Source: Micromonospora aurantiaca ATCC 27029 (lineage in GTDB: Bacteria > Actinomycetota > Actinomycetes > Mycobacteriales > Micromonosporaceae). From it: a stretch of 64,000 bases of DNA. The notes beneath the pieces were generated by a model. The model searched no databases, was not told where the DNA came from, and saw nothing but the letters and a program-made list of their open reading frames with translations. Both the position numbers and the translations under genes were made by a program. The stretch is from NCBI RefSeq assembly GCF_000145235.1, contig NC_014391.1, positions 6,343,501-6,407,500 of the forward strand, in the 5' to 3' direction. This document shows positions 33,149 through 41,906 of this stretch, one piece after another (position 1 is the stretch's first letter; each line of letters opens with the position of its first letter).

Positions 33149-35223
33149 AGGAGCGGGTCAGCATCCTCGACGGCAACACGTTCCTGGTCAGCGACGATCG
33201 CGGCAACATCCAGCCGTCGTACGACTTCCCCACCGGGCTGTTCTCCTTCGACACCCGGTTCCTCTCCACCTGGATCCTCACCCTCGACGGGGAACCCCTG
33301 CACGCGCTCTCCATCGACGACTCACTGTCGTACAAGACGCGGTTCTTCCTGGTCCCCGGCGAGCCGACGCACTACCTGGACGCGAAGGTCTCGGTGATCC
33401 GCAGCCGCGCGATCGGCGGCAGCATGGACGAGGAACTGACCCTGCTCAACCACTCCGAGCAGGAGATGGAGTTCCGGCTCCGGCTGGAGATCGGCTCCGA
33501 CTTCGCCGACCTGTTCGAGATCAAGCACAAGCGGGACAAGAAGGGCACCACCACGCCCAGCGTGGAGACGAACGCGCTGCGGCTGACCTACCGCCGGCAG
33601 GCGTTCCACCGCGAGACGATGGTGACCAGCAGCGCGCCGGCCGAGGTCGACGAGAGCGGGATGACGTTCCGGATCCGGGTCGGCCCGCACGGCGAGTGGA
33701 CCACCCGGCTGCACATCGACACAGTCATCTACGGCGCCCGGGGCGAGGACATCCGGGCCATCCTGCCGCTGGGCGGCCAGCGGACGGCGGCCGACATCGA
33801 GGCGGAACAGAGCGCCCTGATCAGCCGGGCGCCGAAGCTCGGCTGCGACTGCGAGCCGCTGGCCGGGGCGTACCGGCGCAGCCTCAACGACCTGGCCGCG
33901 CTCCGGTACGAGTCGATCACGCTCGGCGTCCGGTTGCTCGCCGCCGGCCTGCCCTGGTTCATGACGCTGTTCGGCCGGGACAGCATCTTCACCTCGCTGC
34001 AGGTGCTGCCGTTCCTGCCCGAGATGGTCAAGCCCACGATCGTCATGCTCGCCGGACTCCAGGGCAGCCGGGTCGACGACTTCCGGGACGAGGAGCCCGG
34101 CAAGATCCTGCACGAGCTGCGCTACGGCGAGACCGCCGGCTTCGAGGAGCAGCCGCACTCGCCGTACTACGGCGCCGCCGACACCACGGCGCTGTTCGTG
34201 ATCCTGCTCGACGAGTACGAGCGGTGGACCGGCGACGCCGACCTGGTGCGCAAGCTGGAGCACGAGACGCGGGCGGCGCTGACCTGGCTGGACACGTACG
34301 GCGACCTGCTCGGCACCGGTTACGTCTGGTACATGTCGCGGAACCCGGAGACCGGCCTGCCGAACCAGTGCTGGAAGGACTCGCCGGACGCCATCTCCTA
34401 CGCCGACGGGCGGATGCCCGAGTTCCCCCGGGCCACGTGCGAACTCCAGGGGTACGCGTACGACGCGAAGCTGCGCGGCGCCCGCCTGGCCCGCACGTAC
34501 TGGAACGACCCGACGTACGCCGACCGGCTGGAACACGAGGCGGCGGCGCTGAAGGAACGGTTCAACCGCGACTTCTGGATCGCGGACCGCGAGTACTACG
34601 CGCTGGCGCTCGACCCGCTGGGCCGCCAGGTGGACGCGCTCACCTCCAACATCGGTCACCTGCTGTGGAGCGGCATCGTCGACGAGGCCCGCGCCCCCGC
34701 CGTCGCCGCCCATCTGCTCGGCCCACGCCTGTTCTCCGGGTGGGGTGTGCGGACGCTCGCCGACGACCAGGGCCGGTACAACCCGGTCGGCTACCACGTG
34801 GGCACGGTGTGGCCGTTCGACAACTCGATCATCGCCTGGGGCCTGTGGCGGTACGGCTTCCGCCAGCAGGCCGGCCGGATCTGCGACGCTCTGCTCAGCG
34901 CGTCGCACTACTTCGACGGGCGGCTGCCCGAGGTGTTCGCCGGCTACGAGCGCGGCCTCACCGACTACCCGGTGGAGTACCCCACGGCGTGCAGCCCGCA
35001 GGCGTGGTCCGCCGGCACGCCGCTGCTGCTGCTACGGGTGATCCTGGGACTGGAACCGCAGGGCGATCACCTGATCATCGACCCGGCCGTGCCGCCCGGG
35101 ATGGGCCGGGTGGAACTGCTCGACATCCCGGGCCGCTGGGGCCGGGTGGACGCGCTGGGCCGCAGCCGGGAGCCGCACGAGGAACAGCCGTCGCCACCGG
35201 CGCTGACCCTGCCCGGCGGCTGA
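33145..35223 (+). CDS. glycogen debranching-type glucosidase (GDE N-terminal plus (alpha/alpha)6 barrel)
   Basis: A 692-residue enzyme. The N-terminal beta-sandwich (residues 1-220; LDGNTFLVSDDRGNIQ, TGLFSFDTRFLSTW) is the bacterial/archaeal debranching N-domain; the C-terminal alpha/alpha barrel is related to amylo-1,6-glucosidase and GH63/GH15. Likely catalytic acids sit in FGRDSIFTSL, CWKDSPDAI and PVEYPTACSPQAW. Expected role: trimming glycogen or trehalose-type glucans in the cytosol. No glg genes are adjacent. Coupled to the SCP2 gene by a 4-nt overlap. The C-terminus ends in a short Pro-rich tail. Confidence 0.85.
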   Translation: MKERVSILDGNTFLVSDDRGNIQPSYDFPTGLFSFDTRFLSTWILTLDGEPLHALSIDDSLSYKTRFFLVPGEPTHYLDAKVSVIRSRAIGGSMDEELTLLNHSEQEMEFRLRLEIGSDFADLFEIKHKRDKKGTTTPSVETNALRLTYRRQAFHRETMVTSSAPAEVDESGMTFRIRVGPHGEWTTRLHIDTVIYGARGEDIRAILPLGGQRTAADIEAEQSALISRAPKLGCDCEPLAGAYRRSLNDLAALRYESITLGVRLLAAGLPWFMTLFGRDSIFTSLQVLPFLPEMVKPTIVMLAGLQGSRVDDFRDEEPGKILHELRYGETAGFEEQPHSPYYGAADTTALFVILLDEYERWTGDADLVRKLEHETRAALTWLDTYGDLLGTGYVWYMSRNPETGLPNQCWKDSPDAISYADGRMPEFPRATCELQGYAYDAKLRGARLARTYWNDPTYADRLEHEAAALKERFNRDFWIADREYYALALDPLGRQVDALTSNIGHLLWSGIVDEARAPAVAAHLLGPRLFSGWGVRTLADDQGRYNPVGYHVGTVWPFDNSIIAWGLWRYGFRQQAGRICDALLSASHYFDGRLPEVFAGYERGLTDYPVEYPTACSPQAWSAGTPLLLLRVILGLEPQGDHLIIDPAVPPGMGRVELLDIPGRWGRVDALGRSREPHEEQPSPPALTLPGG

Positions 35224-35225
35224 CG

Positions 35226-36077
35226 TCAGGCCCGGCAGGGCGTGGTGACCGCCACCCGGACCCGCTCACCGGCCCGCAGCGCCAGCACCGCCGGGTCGCC
35301 CGGGCGTGCGTACGCGTCGGCCGAGTCCACCACCGGCGCGGCGCCGACGCCGAACGCGGCGGCCAGCGACTGGTCGGCCGGCACTGCGGCCTCGGACCGG
35401 GCCGTGCGGGCGGTCCCGCCACCCGGGCAGGGCGCGGTCAGCACCTGGACCGGCCCGGTCGCGCCGCCCCACCGGCCCAGCGCCGACGCCAGCACGGCCG
35501 ACTCGGCGGCGGCGTCGGCGGACGGAACCCGGTAGCCGGAGCCCGCCGGGCGGCAACCGGTGTCGGCGGTGAGCAGCACCCGGCCCGGGCCACCGGCCCG
35601 GCCCTCGACCGCGACGAACTCGCCCGCGTCGGCGCGCAGCAGCGGTTCGCCGTCGAGCGTCGACACGCCGGCCCGCCAGCCCGACGGCAGCCGGTCGGCG
35701 ATGCCGCGCAGCACCTCGCGTACGTCGTCGCCGCCGATCGCCACCTCGACGCCGCGCTCCAGCGTCGCGCCGTCGTCCATCGGCGTGATCCGGCAGCCGC
35801 GCTCCAGCCGGTCCGGCAGGAGCGCCGGTACGCCCGCGGCGCCGACCGCGGCGGTCAGCTCGCCGATCGCCCGGTCCACCACCGGGCCGGCCTGGTCCAG
35901 CGACCGCTGCTCCTTCACCGTCGGCGCGTCCGTGCGCACCGACCACCAGGTCAGACTCGCGAGCAGCACGGCCCACACCACGGTGGCGACCGTCAGCCAG
36001 CGCAGCCGGCGTCGGCCGCCGGGGCCGGGCCGGCCGGGCGGGGTGGGCGGGGCGTAGCCCGTCTCGACGGCAGTCAC
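35226..36077 (-). CDS. single-span membrane protein of unknown function
   Basis: A 283-residue protein I do not recognise. A Pro-rich cytoplasmic start is followed by one helix (WLTVATVVWAVLLASLTWW, about residues 28-46) and an extracytoplasmic domain with four cysteines (RLERGCRITPM, DTGCRPAG, TAPCPGGG, TTPCRA) that could form two disulfides. Composition and codon use match the neighbours. GTG at 36077 with no clear ribosome site; CACCAT lies 6 nt upstream. It ends 2 nt from the convergent glucosidase gene. Probably a conserved actinobacterial envelope protein. Confidence 0.7.
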   Translation of the reverse strand: MTAVETGYAPPTPPGRPGPGGRRRLRWLTVATVVWAVLLASLTWWSVRTDAPTVKEQRSLDQAGPVVDRAIGELTAAVGAAGVPALLPDRLERGCRITPMDDGATLERGVEVAIGGDDVREVLRGIADRLPSGWRAGVSTLDGEPLLRADAGEFVAVEGRAGGPGRVLLTADTGCRPAGSGYRVPSADAAAESAVLASALGRWGGATGPVQVLTAPCPGGGTARTARSEAAVPADQSLAAAFGVGAAPVVDSADAYARPGDPAVLALRAGERVRVAVTTPCRA

Positions 36078-36131
36078 CCGGCCATGGTGTCACGGACGGG
36101 CGAGACGCCCGGCCGCGCCTCGGCACCTCGC

Positions 36132-37184
36132 TCAGACCGGCTCCGACCGGCGGGACAGCAGCCACAGCAGGTAGAAGGGGCGCTGTCGCAGCTCGCCGCG
36201 ACGGTCGGCGTACTGGTCGGCGGCGAGCACGGCGGAGAAGAACCCGCCAGCGCCCAGCATGCCGAGCACCGGCGCCAGATGGGTGCCCTCGACCGCCACC
36301 AGCGTCGCCGCGACAGTCGCCACCGCCGCCCCTGCGGCCTGCACGGCCGAGCGCCGGGCCACCCGGGCCACCTCAGCCCGGGCCGCCCGCACCCCCTCCT
36401 GGATCTCCGCGTCGAGCTTCACGAGTTGTACCAGCGCGCGGTCCGGGTCGGTGTCGACCTCCAGCATCCGGCCTCGCAGGTACGCCTGGGTCGCGGCGAG
36501 CGCGTCGCCCTCCTGGGTCAGGATGGCGCAGTAGTCCCGCAGCGACGTGCCCTCCAGCATCGGCAGTTCGAGCTGGAGCAGCGGGGTGACCAGCCGCGCC
36601 TTCACCGGATCCCCGCTCGGCACGTCGACGACCCGATGCCCCTTGACGATCAGGTCGAGCGTGCGGTCCGGGTTGTCGCCCAGCTCGATCCGGCCTGATG
36701 TGTCGAACAGCGACGAGGTGGACTGTGCGTCCGGCGCGCGCGACTCCAGGTGGCTGCGGCGGAAGGTCTGCGGGAAGTAGACGAGCTGGCCCAGCTCGAG
36801 CAGCGGCGCGCAGTCCCGCAGGTACGCGCCGAGGCGGCCCAGGTCGTCGCACTCGGCGAAGAGCTGGTCGATCCGGATGTCCTCGTACCGGCAGCGCGGC
36901 CCGCAGTGGTCCGGGTCCTCGCCGCACCTCTTGCAGATCTCCCGGTTGACCAGATAGCGGTGCTCGCCGCCCGGCTGGGACAGGACCAGCTTGGCCGTGA
37001 CGAGCGTGGCCCGCTTGGTGAGGAACGACAGATCGGTGTCGAGGCTGGCCACCGAGACGTCGAACGGGCGCCGCCGGCCGGACGCGTCGGTGCGCTGGAG
37101 TTCGCGGACGACCTCCTCGCCCCGGTTGCCGTCGATGAAGTCGATCAGATAGCGGCGGGCGTGGGCAGCGGCGTCGTCGAGCAC
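36132..37184 (-). CDS. unknown protein with Cys cluster and two C-terminal membrane helices
   Basis: A 350-residue protein without a recognised family. It has a soluble N-terminal two-thirds and two hydrophobic stretches near the end (AAGAAVATVAATLVAVEG and APVLGMLGAGGFFSAVLAA). A compact cluster CKRCGEDPDHCGPRC could bind zinc or an Fe-S centre. Residues LTQEGDALAATQAYLRGRM and the phrase LDLIVKGHRVVDV look like a protein-interaction or cyclic-nucleotide-like sensor, but I cannot assign one. GTG at 37184 has GGAGGGGG upstream. It is upstream of the gene at 35226 on the same strand, 54 bp apart, so co-transcription is likely. Confidence 0.65.
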   Translation of the reverse strand: MLDDAAAHARRYLIDFIDGNRGEEVVRELQRTDASGRRRPFDVSVASLDTDLSFLTKRATLVTAKLVLSQPGGEHRYLVNREICKRCGEDPDHCGPRCRYEDIRIDQLFAECDDLGRLGAYLRDCAPLLELGQLVYFPQTFRRSHLESRAPDAQSTSSLFDTSGRIELGDNPDRTLDLIVKGHRVVDVPSGDPVKARLVTPLLQLELPMLEGTSLRDYCAILTQEGDALAATQAYLRGRMLEVDTDPDRALVQLVKLDAEIQEGVRAARAEVARVARRSAVQAAGAAVATVAATLVAVEGTHLAPVLGMLGAGGFFSAVLAADQYADRRGELRQRPFYLLWLLSRRSEPV

Positions 37185-37266
37185 CTGATCCCCCTCCGGC
37201 GCGTCCGGGGCGCACCGCCGTCCAGCCTGCCAGCCACGGGCGAGCCGCACAGTCGCCGGAACGGCT

Positions 37267-37300
37267 CGTGGCCCGCCACCCGGGTGGGCGGCGGGCCACG
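37267..37300 (-). terminator. terminator of the sulfurtransferase operon
   Basis: Inverted repeat CGTGGCCCGCC / GGCGGGCCACG (11 bp, 37267-37277 and 37290-37300) 14 nt after the DUF1416 stop in the direction of transcription. No T-run. Confidence 0.75.
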
Positions 37301-37313
37301 ATCAGAGCGTGGG

Positions 37314-37652
37314 TCAGGCGGCGACCGAGACGGTCACCTCGTTGATCCCGCGGGCCGCGGACACGGCGGTGTCGCCGTTGCCGTGGCGGGACAGCGCGCG
37401 CAGCGTCCAGGAGCCCGGCGCGGCGAAGAACCGGAACTGCCCGGCCGCCGACGTCACCACCTCGGCGGTGAACTCGCCCGTCGAGTCGAGCAGGCGCACG
37501 TACGCGCCCGGCACGACCTCACCGGACTCGGCCAGCACGCGGCCGGTGATGACGGTCTCCTTCTCCAGGTCCAGGCTCGCCGGGAGGGGGGCGGACTGGT
37601 CCGGCGCGGCGCAGCCGGCGGCAGCCGTCGAGGCGGCGGAGGCGGCGGTCAT
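37314..37652 (-). CDS. DUF1416 protein, sulfurtransferase partner
   Basis: A 112-residue protein of the DUF1416 family, always next to thiosulfate sulfurtransferase in actinobacteria (SseC in Mycobacterium). It has a transthyretin/CarboxypepD-regulatory-like beta-sandwich: ITGRVLAESGEVVPGAYVRL, then FFAAPGSWTLRALSR. The single Cys (AAAGCAAP) lies in the disordered N-terminal region. The ATG overlaps the TGA of sseA by one base (TGATG), so translation is coupled. The function is not established; a sulfur acceptor or stabiliser is inferred. Confidence 0.9.
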   Translation of the reverse strand: MTAASAASTAAAGCAAPDQSAPLPASLDLEKETVITGRVLAESGEVVPGAYVRLLDSTGEFTAEVVTSAAGQFRFFAAPGSWTLRALSRHGNGDTAVSAARGINEVTVSVAA

Positions 37653-38500
37653 CAGGCCTCCCCGGGCTCGTCGCCGAGCGCCACCGGCACGCCGACGAGC
37701 GAGCCGTACTCGGTCCAGGAACCGTCGTAGTTCTTCACGTTGCGGTGCCCGAGCAGCTCCTGGAGCACGAACCAGCTGTGCGAGGAGCGCTCGCCGATCC
37801 GGCAGTACGCGATCGTCTCCTTGCCGTCGTCCAGCCCGGCGTCGGCGTAGATCTTGCGCAGCTCGTCGTCGGACTTGAACGTGCCGTCCTCGTTGGCCGC
37901 CTTGGACCACGGGACGCTGATCGCGGTCGGGATGTGGCCGGCCCGCTGCGCCTGCTCCTGCGGCAGGTGGGCGGGGGCGAGCAGCCGGCCGGCGAACTCG
38001 TCGGGGCTGCGCACGTCGACCAGGTTCTTGGTGCCGATCGCGGCGACCACCTCGTCGCGGAACGCGCGGATCGAGGTGTCCGGCTCCTGCGCGACGTACT
38101 GCGTCTTCGGCCGCTCCACCACGTCGGTGACGAGCGGACGGGCGTCCAGCTCCCACTTCTTGCGGCCGCCGTCGAGCAGCTTCACGTCGCCGTGGCCGTA
38201 GAGCTTGAAGTACCAGTACGCGTACGCGGCGAACCAGTTGTTGTTGCCGCCGTACAGGATCACGGTGTCGTCGTTGGCGATGCCCCGGTCGGACAGCAGC
38301 GCCTCGAACTGACTCTTGTTGACGAAGTCCCGGCGGACCTGGTCCTGCAGGTCGGTGCGCCAGTCGAGCTTGACGGCGCCGGCGATGTGCCCGGTGTCGT
38401 AGGCCGAGGTGTCCTCGTCGACCTCGACGAAGACGACGCCCGGGGCGCCGAGGTTCTTCTCGGCCCACTCGGCCGAGACGAGTGCGGTGTCGCGACTCAT
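37652..38500 (-). CDS. sseA: thiosulfate sulfurtransferase (rhodanese)
   Basis: Two-domain rhodanese of 282 residues that moves the sulfane sulfur of thiosulfate to an acceptor. The N-terminal domain is non-catalytic; the active Cys233 lies in the C-terminal loop CRIGERSS, whose Arg-rich form is the thiosulfate-type (not mercaptopyruvate) loop. VDVRSPDEFAG and RAGHIPTAISVPW are the usual rhodanese blocks. ATG at 38500 with gggag upstream. First protein gene of the operon with DUF1416; a Cys-rich leader peptide lies 207 nt upstream and probably attenuates it. Matches the CysA2/SseC arrangement in Mycobacterium. Confidence 0.93.
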   Translation of the reverse strand: MSRDTALVSAEWAEKNLGAPGVVFVEVDEDTSAYDTGHIAGAVKLDWRTDLQDQVRRDFVNKSQFEALLSDRGIANDDTVILYGGNNNWFAAYAYWYFKLYGHGDVKLLDGGRKKWELDARPLVTDVVERPKTQYVAQEPDTSIRAFRDEVVAAIGTKNLVDVRSPDEFAGRLLAPAHLPQEQAQRAGHIPTAISVPWSKAANEDGTFKSDDELRKIYADAGLDDGKETIAYCRIGERSSHSWFVLQELLGHRNVKNYDGSWTEYGSLVGVPVALGDEPGEA

Positions 38501-38671
38501 CAGATCACTCCCTGGTGAGGATGGTTTGGTGAGCCTGCGCGTGGAGATCGATGTCGATGGTTGTCGCACCACACGCGGACCCTGAGCTAGGAACGGATCA
38601 CGGGTACGTGCGACGGCGCCGCTGCCGGGCGTTGAGGAGGGGGAACCGGGAAAGGTTCGTGGACCCTGGGT

Positions 38672-38720
38672 GGCCGCCGTTCAGGCGGCCGGAGACAGCC
38701 CCGCCGTCAGATGACGGGGC
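38672..38720 (-). promoter_or_regulatory. hairpins of a probable cysteine attenuator
   Basis: Hairpin 1 (38699-38719) pairs CCCCGTCA with TGACGGCGGGG and includes the stop and last codons of the leader ORF. Hairpin 2 (38672-38690) pairs GGCCGCC with GGCGGCC over a 5-nt loop. Stalling at the Cys codons would change which hairpin can form. The remaining 170 nt before sseA carry no other gene. Confidence 0.6.
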
Positions 38721-38784
38721 GACACAGGCAGGTGGCCACGCGGCACAGGTCGACCGCGCGCCGTTTGGTGAGGAGGGTCCCCAT
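38707..38784 (-). CDS. cysteine-rich leader peptide (25 residues)
   Basis: Translation: begins MGTLLTKRRAVDLCRVATCL and ends CRPVI, with three Cys codons close to the end. This is the form of the actinobacterial leader peptides known before sulfur genes, where ribosome stalling at Cys codons senses cysteine supply. TAATCT lies 8 nt before the ATG and there is no ribosome site, so it is probably leaderless. The gap to sseA (207 nt) holds hairpins fit for attenuation. It is not expected to have a role as a free peptide. Confidence 0.85.
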   Translation of the reverse strand: MGTLLTKRRAVDLCRVATCLCRPVI

Positions 38785-38879
38785 GGGCAGGGAGATTACC
38801 AGCCGAGGCGACAGCTGCCACCAGGCCGACCAGCATCCGGGACGGCAGGCCCGTTCCCCGGACCGGCCGTGTGCGGCTT

Positions 38880-39662
38880 TCAGCCGGCTGAATTGATGGG
38901 CACGTTCGCCGCGTCCGCCGTGACCACCAGGCCCTCCGGCTTCGGCTCCACCTTGCGCAGGTTGAGCTGGAACGGCAGCTCCGGCAGCGGCACGTCGATC
39001 GAGATGCCCTGCGCGTACCGGGTCAGCGCGGCCCGCGCCAGCGGCACGTTCGGCAGGCCCTCGGCGGTGAGGTCGTTGAAGCGCAGCGCCACCTTGTTGC
39101 CGGCCACCGTGACGTCGGCGGTGCCGTTGACGGTGAGCTTGATGCCGAGGACGTCCACCGGCGCGGTGACGGCGAGCTTGCCGTTGCGCTCGCCCAGCGT
39201 CAGCCCGGGCCGGTCCAGCAGCTTGGCCAGGCTCTCGTAGGTGACGGTGCCCCGCCCGTCGACGCTCTCGGCCACCACGTCGCCCCGGCCGGAGCGCAGC
39301 GTGTCCAGCGAGGCGGTCACGTTGCGCGCGTCCACGTCGAGCTTCGGCACCTCGACCGCGTCGCCCTGCACGTCGCCGCGCACGTCGGTGAGCTGGATCG
39401 AGATGCGCTCGTACCGGCCGTCGAGCACCTGGGTGAGGAACGGGAAGCCACCCACCTCGACCTGCGGCGCGGCGGACTGCGCGTCCTGCTTGGCGATCTC
39501 CTGCCGGACCTGGTCGGCGATGGCGCGCTCGGCCACGCCGGCGGCCACCCGGTCGGCGACCACGAGCAGCCCGGCCAGCACCAGCAGCAGGACGAGGAAG
39601 CCGATCAGCACCTTCCGGCCCCGTCGCCGGGGTCGGCCCTCCGCCGGATACGCCTCTGCCAC
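38880..39662 (-). CDS. DUF2993 lipoprotein-like membrane-anchored protein (LmeA type)
   Basis: A 260-residue protein with a basic cytoplasmic start, one anchor helix (VLIGFLVLLLVLAGLLVVA) and an extracytoplasmic DUF2993 domain (QVEVGGFPFLTQVLDGRYERI, LDVDARNV, GTADVTVAGNKVALRFND). The mycobacterial relative LmeA binds phospholipid and supports mannan synthesis in the periplasm; a lipid-related envelope role is likely here too. GTG at 39662 is chosen because ggaggcggc precedes it; the ORF is open much further upstream but without homology-like sequence. Confidence 0.85.
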   Translation of the reverse strand: MAEAYPAEGRPRRRGRKVLIGFLVLLLVLAGLLVVADRVAAGVAERAIADQVRQEIAKQDAQSAAPQVEVGGFPFLTQVLDGRYERISIQLTDVRGDVQGDAVEVPKLDVDARNVTASLDTLRSGRGDVVAESVDGRGTVTYESLAKLLDRPGLTLGERNGKLAVTAPVDVLGIKLTVNGTADVTVAGNKVALRFNDLTAEGLPNVPLARAALTRYAQGISIDVPLPELPFQLNLRKVEPKPEGLVVTADAANVPINSAG

Positions 39663-39741
39663 GCCGCCTCCAGTCCTCGCCGCCGTCACCGCGCCTCGCG
39701 GCGCAACCGTACTTACCCGAGGCGAATCCTCCCCAACCGCG

Positions 39742-40791
39742 TCACAGGAACAGCACGCACATGGCGTACGCGGCGGGCGCGGCCAGCGCGAACCCGCCCA
39801 GCGGTCCCTGCATGTGCCGGGCCACCCACATCGTCGGCGGTTCACCGGCCATCAGGCGGCCCGCCTCGGCGTACCCCACCGCGAGGTCGGCCAGGACGGC
39901 GGTGGCCGCGCTGACCACCCCGACCAGGGCGGCGCTGGTCGGGGTGAAACCGACCAGGTAGCTGCCGAGCACGGCACTGGTGAGGGTGCCGATCATGGCG
40001 CCGGCGACCACGCCCGTCGCGCCGCGCGGCACCTGCGGGGCGAGCCGTGGCCACGGCGCGACCGCGTCGGTGAGCCGGGCGACGAGCAGCGCCACCCCGG
40101 CGGCGGTGAGGCAGACAGTGATCGCCTGGGTGCCCTTGGGGATCCGGCTGAGCACGATGAGCGTGGCGAAGGCGACCACGCCCACGACGATCAGCAGGGT
40201 GCCGCCGAGCGAGTCGGTCACCCGGACCCGGTCCACCCGCCGCACGAGCTGCCCCAGCACGGCCAGCAGGAGCCCGGCTGCGGCGGCGTAGCCGAGCGGG
40301 GCCAGGCCGGCGATGTCCGACTGCACGGCGGCGACGTCGGCGATCACCGCCGTCGCGGCGCTGACGAGCGCGACGACGAGCAGTGCGGGCGGTCGCATGG
40401 CCATCGTCCAGGCCAGCACGAACAGGAGCTGGACGCCGAAGATGATCGCCGCGAACGGAAGCCGGTGCCCGGGGCCCGAGGTCTGCGCGCCGAGCACCAG
40501 GCCGACGCCGAGCAGCGCGGCGAAGCCGGCGACGGTGAGCGCCAGGGGGCGGCGGACCGGGACCGGAGGCACCTCCTCCTCGGGCTCCTCGTCGGATTCG
40601 TCGTCGGGACGCCGGCCGGGACCGCCCTTGCGCAGCCGGCGCGGGCCCTTGCGCTCCGGCCGCTCGCCCTCCTCGTCGGCGGGGCCGGTACGCGGGGCGG
40701 GCGGGTAGCCACGGGCGGGGCCGGACGGCCCGGCGGACGGGTCGTCGGCCCACGGTTCACGACCGGTGTCGCGCGAGGTGGAGGGAAACAC
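39742..40791 (-). CDS. multi-span membrane protein of unknown function
   Basis: A 349-residue protein: the first 80 residues are charged and Pro/Gly/Glu-rich (EEGERPERKGPRRLRKG), the rest about eight hydrophobic helices (ALTVAGFAALLGVGLVLGAQ, LPFAAIIFGVQLLFVLAW, LLIVVGVVAFATLIVLS). No transport or enzyme motif is visible. It lies 79 bp upstream of the DUF2993 gene on the same strand and may be co-transcribed, which would suggest envelope-related work. GTG start at 40791; alternatives exist. Divergent from glnR at 41043. Confidence 0.7.
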   Translation of the reverse strand: MFPSTSRDTGREPWADDPSAGPSGPARGYPPAPRTGPADEEGERPERKGPRRLRKGGPGRRPDDESDEEPEEEVPPVPVRRPLALTVAGFAALLGVGLVLGAQTSGPGHRLPFAAIIFGVQLLFVLAWTMAMRPPALLVVALVSAATAVIADVAAVQSDIAGLAPLGYAAAAGLLLAVLGQLVRRVDRVRVTDSLGGTLLIVVGVVAFATLIVLSRIPKGTQAITVCLTAAGVALLVARLTDAVAPWPRLAPQVPRGATGVVAGAMIGTLTSAVLGSYLVGFTPTSAALVGVVSAATAVLADLAVGYAEAGRLMAGEPPTMWVARHMQGPLGGFALAAPAAYAMCVLFL

Positions 40792-41042
40792 GCCCCGATC
40801 GTGCCAGACCCGGGCGGCTCGGCGGAGGTCCCGGTTTCGACGACGTTAAAACCTGCGCCGCGATCGAGGGCAGAAAGGGCAAACGGTAAATCGCGCGAAG
40901 GTGACGGCCGGTCCATCGGTTACGCTCAGGCCGTTACCCGCCCGTCGACGACGCCGGGACCCACGCAAGTTCACAGTGCCGCCCGCACCCGGGCGTGTCG
41001 CTGGTCGCGCGCGGCCGGAAGGCCGCCGGGACGGAGGTGATC

Positions 41043-41756
41043 GTGGAGCTCCTGCTGCTCGTGACCGCGCGGGCCGGTGAGCCGTCGGCGGTGTTGCCGG
41101 CACTCGACCTGCTGCCGCACTCGGTTCGCACCGCACCCCGCGACGTCCGCACGCTGGTCTCCGGCCCGACCCCGGACGCCGTCCTGGTGGACGCCCGCTC
41201 CGAGCTGAGCGAGGCGCGGGCCACCTGCCGGATGCTGCACGCCACCGGGCTCGGCGTACCGCTCGTCGCGGTCGTCACCGAGGCCGGGCTGATCGCGCTC
41301 AACGCGGACTGGGGCGTCGACGACGTGATCCTGGCCGGCGCCGGGCCGGCCGAGGTGGAGGCCCGGCTGCGGCTCGCGGTCGGCCGGCTCAGCAACGCCA
41401 CCGCCGGCGCCGGCGGCTCGATCCGGGCCGGCGAGCTGAACATCGACCCCGACACGTACGCCGCCAAGCTGAAGGGCCGGCCGCTCGACCTCACGTACAA
41501 GGAGTTCGAGCTGTTGAAGTTCCTGGCCCAGCACCCGGGGCGGGTGTTCACCCGGGACCAGTTGCTGCGCGAGGTCTGGGGCTACGACTACTTCGGCGGC
41601 ACCCGGACGGTGGACGTGCACGTGCGGCGGCTACGCGCCAAGCTCGGCTCGGAGTACGAGTCGATGATCGGAACCGTCCGCCAGGTGGGCTACAAGTTCG
41701 TCGTCCCGCCGTCGCGCTCGCTGCCGGAGCCGGAGCCCGCCCCGCTGCCGGTCTGA
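41043..41756 (+). CDS. glnR: GlnR-type orphan OmpR-family regulator of nitrogen genes
   Basis: A 237-residue orphan response regulator. The receiver lacks the full phosphorylation pocket (only AVLVDARSEL keeps one Asp), which is typical of GlnR. The phrase GVDDVILAGAGPAEVEARLRLAVGR and the DNA-binding wing KLKGRPLDLTYKEFELLKFL ... VWGYDYFGGTRTVDVHVRR match Streptomyces GlnR almost residue for residue. In actinomycetes GlnR controls glutamine synthetase, ammonium and nitrate genes. No kinase gene is adjacent, as expected. GTG at 41043 has GGAGG five nt upstream and is preferred to 40995. Confidence 0.92.
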   Translation: MELLLLVTARAGEPSAVLPALDLLPHSVRTAPRDVRTLVSGPTPDAVLVDARSELSEARATCRMLHATGLGVPLVAVVTEAGLIALNADWGVDDVILAGAGPAEVEARLRLAVGRLSNATAGAGGSIRAGELNIDPDTYAAKLKGRPLDLTYKEFELLKFLAQHPGRVFTRDQLLREVWGYDYFGGTRTVDVHVRRLRAKLGSEYESMIGTVRQVGYKFVVPPSRSLPEPEPAPLPV

Positions 41757-41779
41757 CCGCCCACGCCCCACCCCGCTAG

Positions 41780-41806
41780 AGGGCACTTTTCTTATATGCC
41801 CTTTTT
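41780..41806 (+). terminator. probable intrinsic terminator after glnR
   Basis: AGGGCA (41780-41785) pairs with TGCCCT (41797-41802) over an AT-rich 11-nt loop and is followed directly by a T-run. Short stem but classical layout. Confidence 0.6.
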
Positions 41807-41906
41807 GCCCGATCAGTCAGCCATATCCTGGCTGCCGGAATTGTCGGGCTAAGGGGGCGACGGTGCGTGCGGTGACCACGGGGGCGACGAACGGCCGGTG
41901 CCGCTG

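Noticed and set aside
33696..36698. 1000-codon open frame on the + strand running through the glucosidase gene and past it
   Set aside because: It lies in another frame of real genes on both strands, has Arg/Pro/Gly-rich shadow composition and no domain. High GC keeps such frames open.
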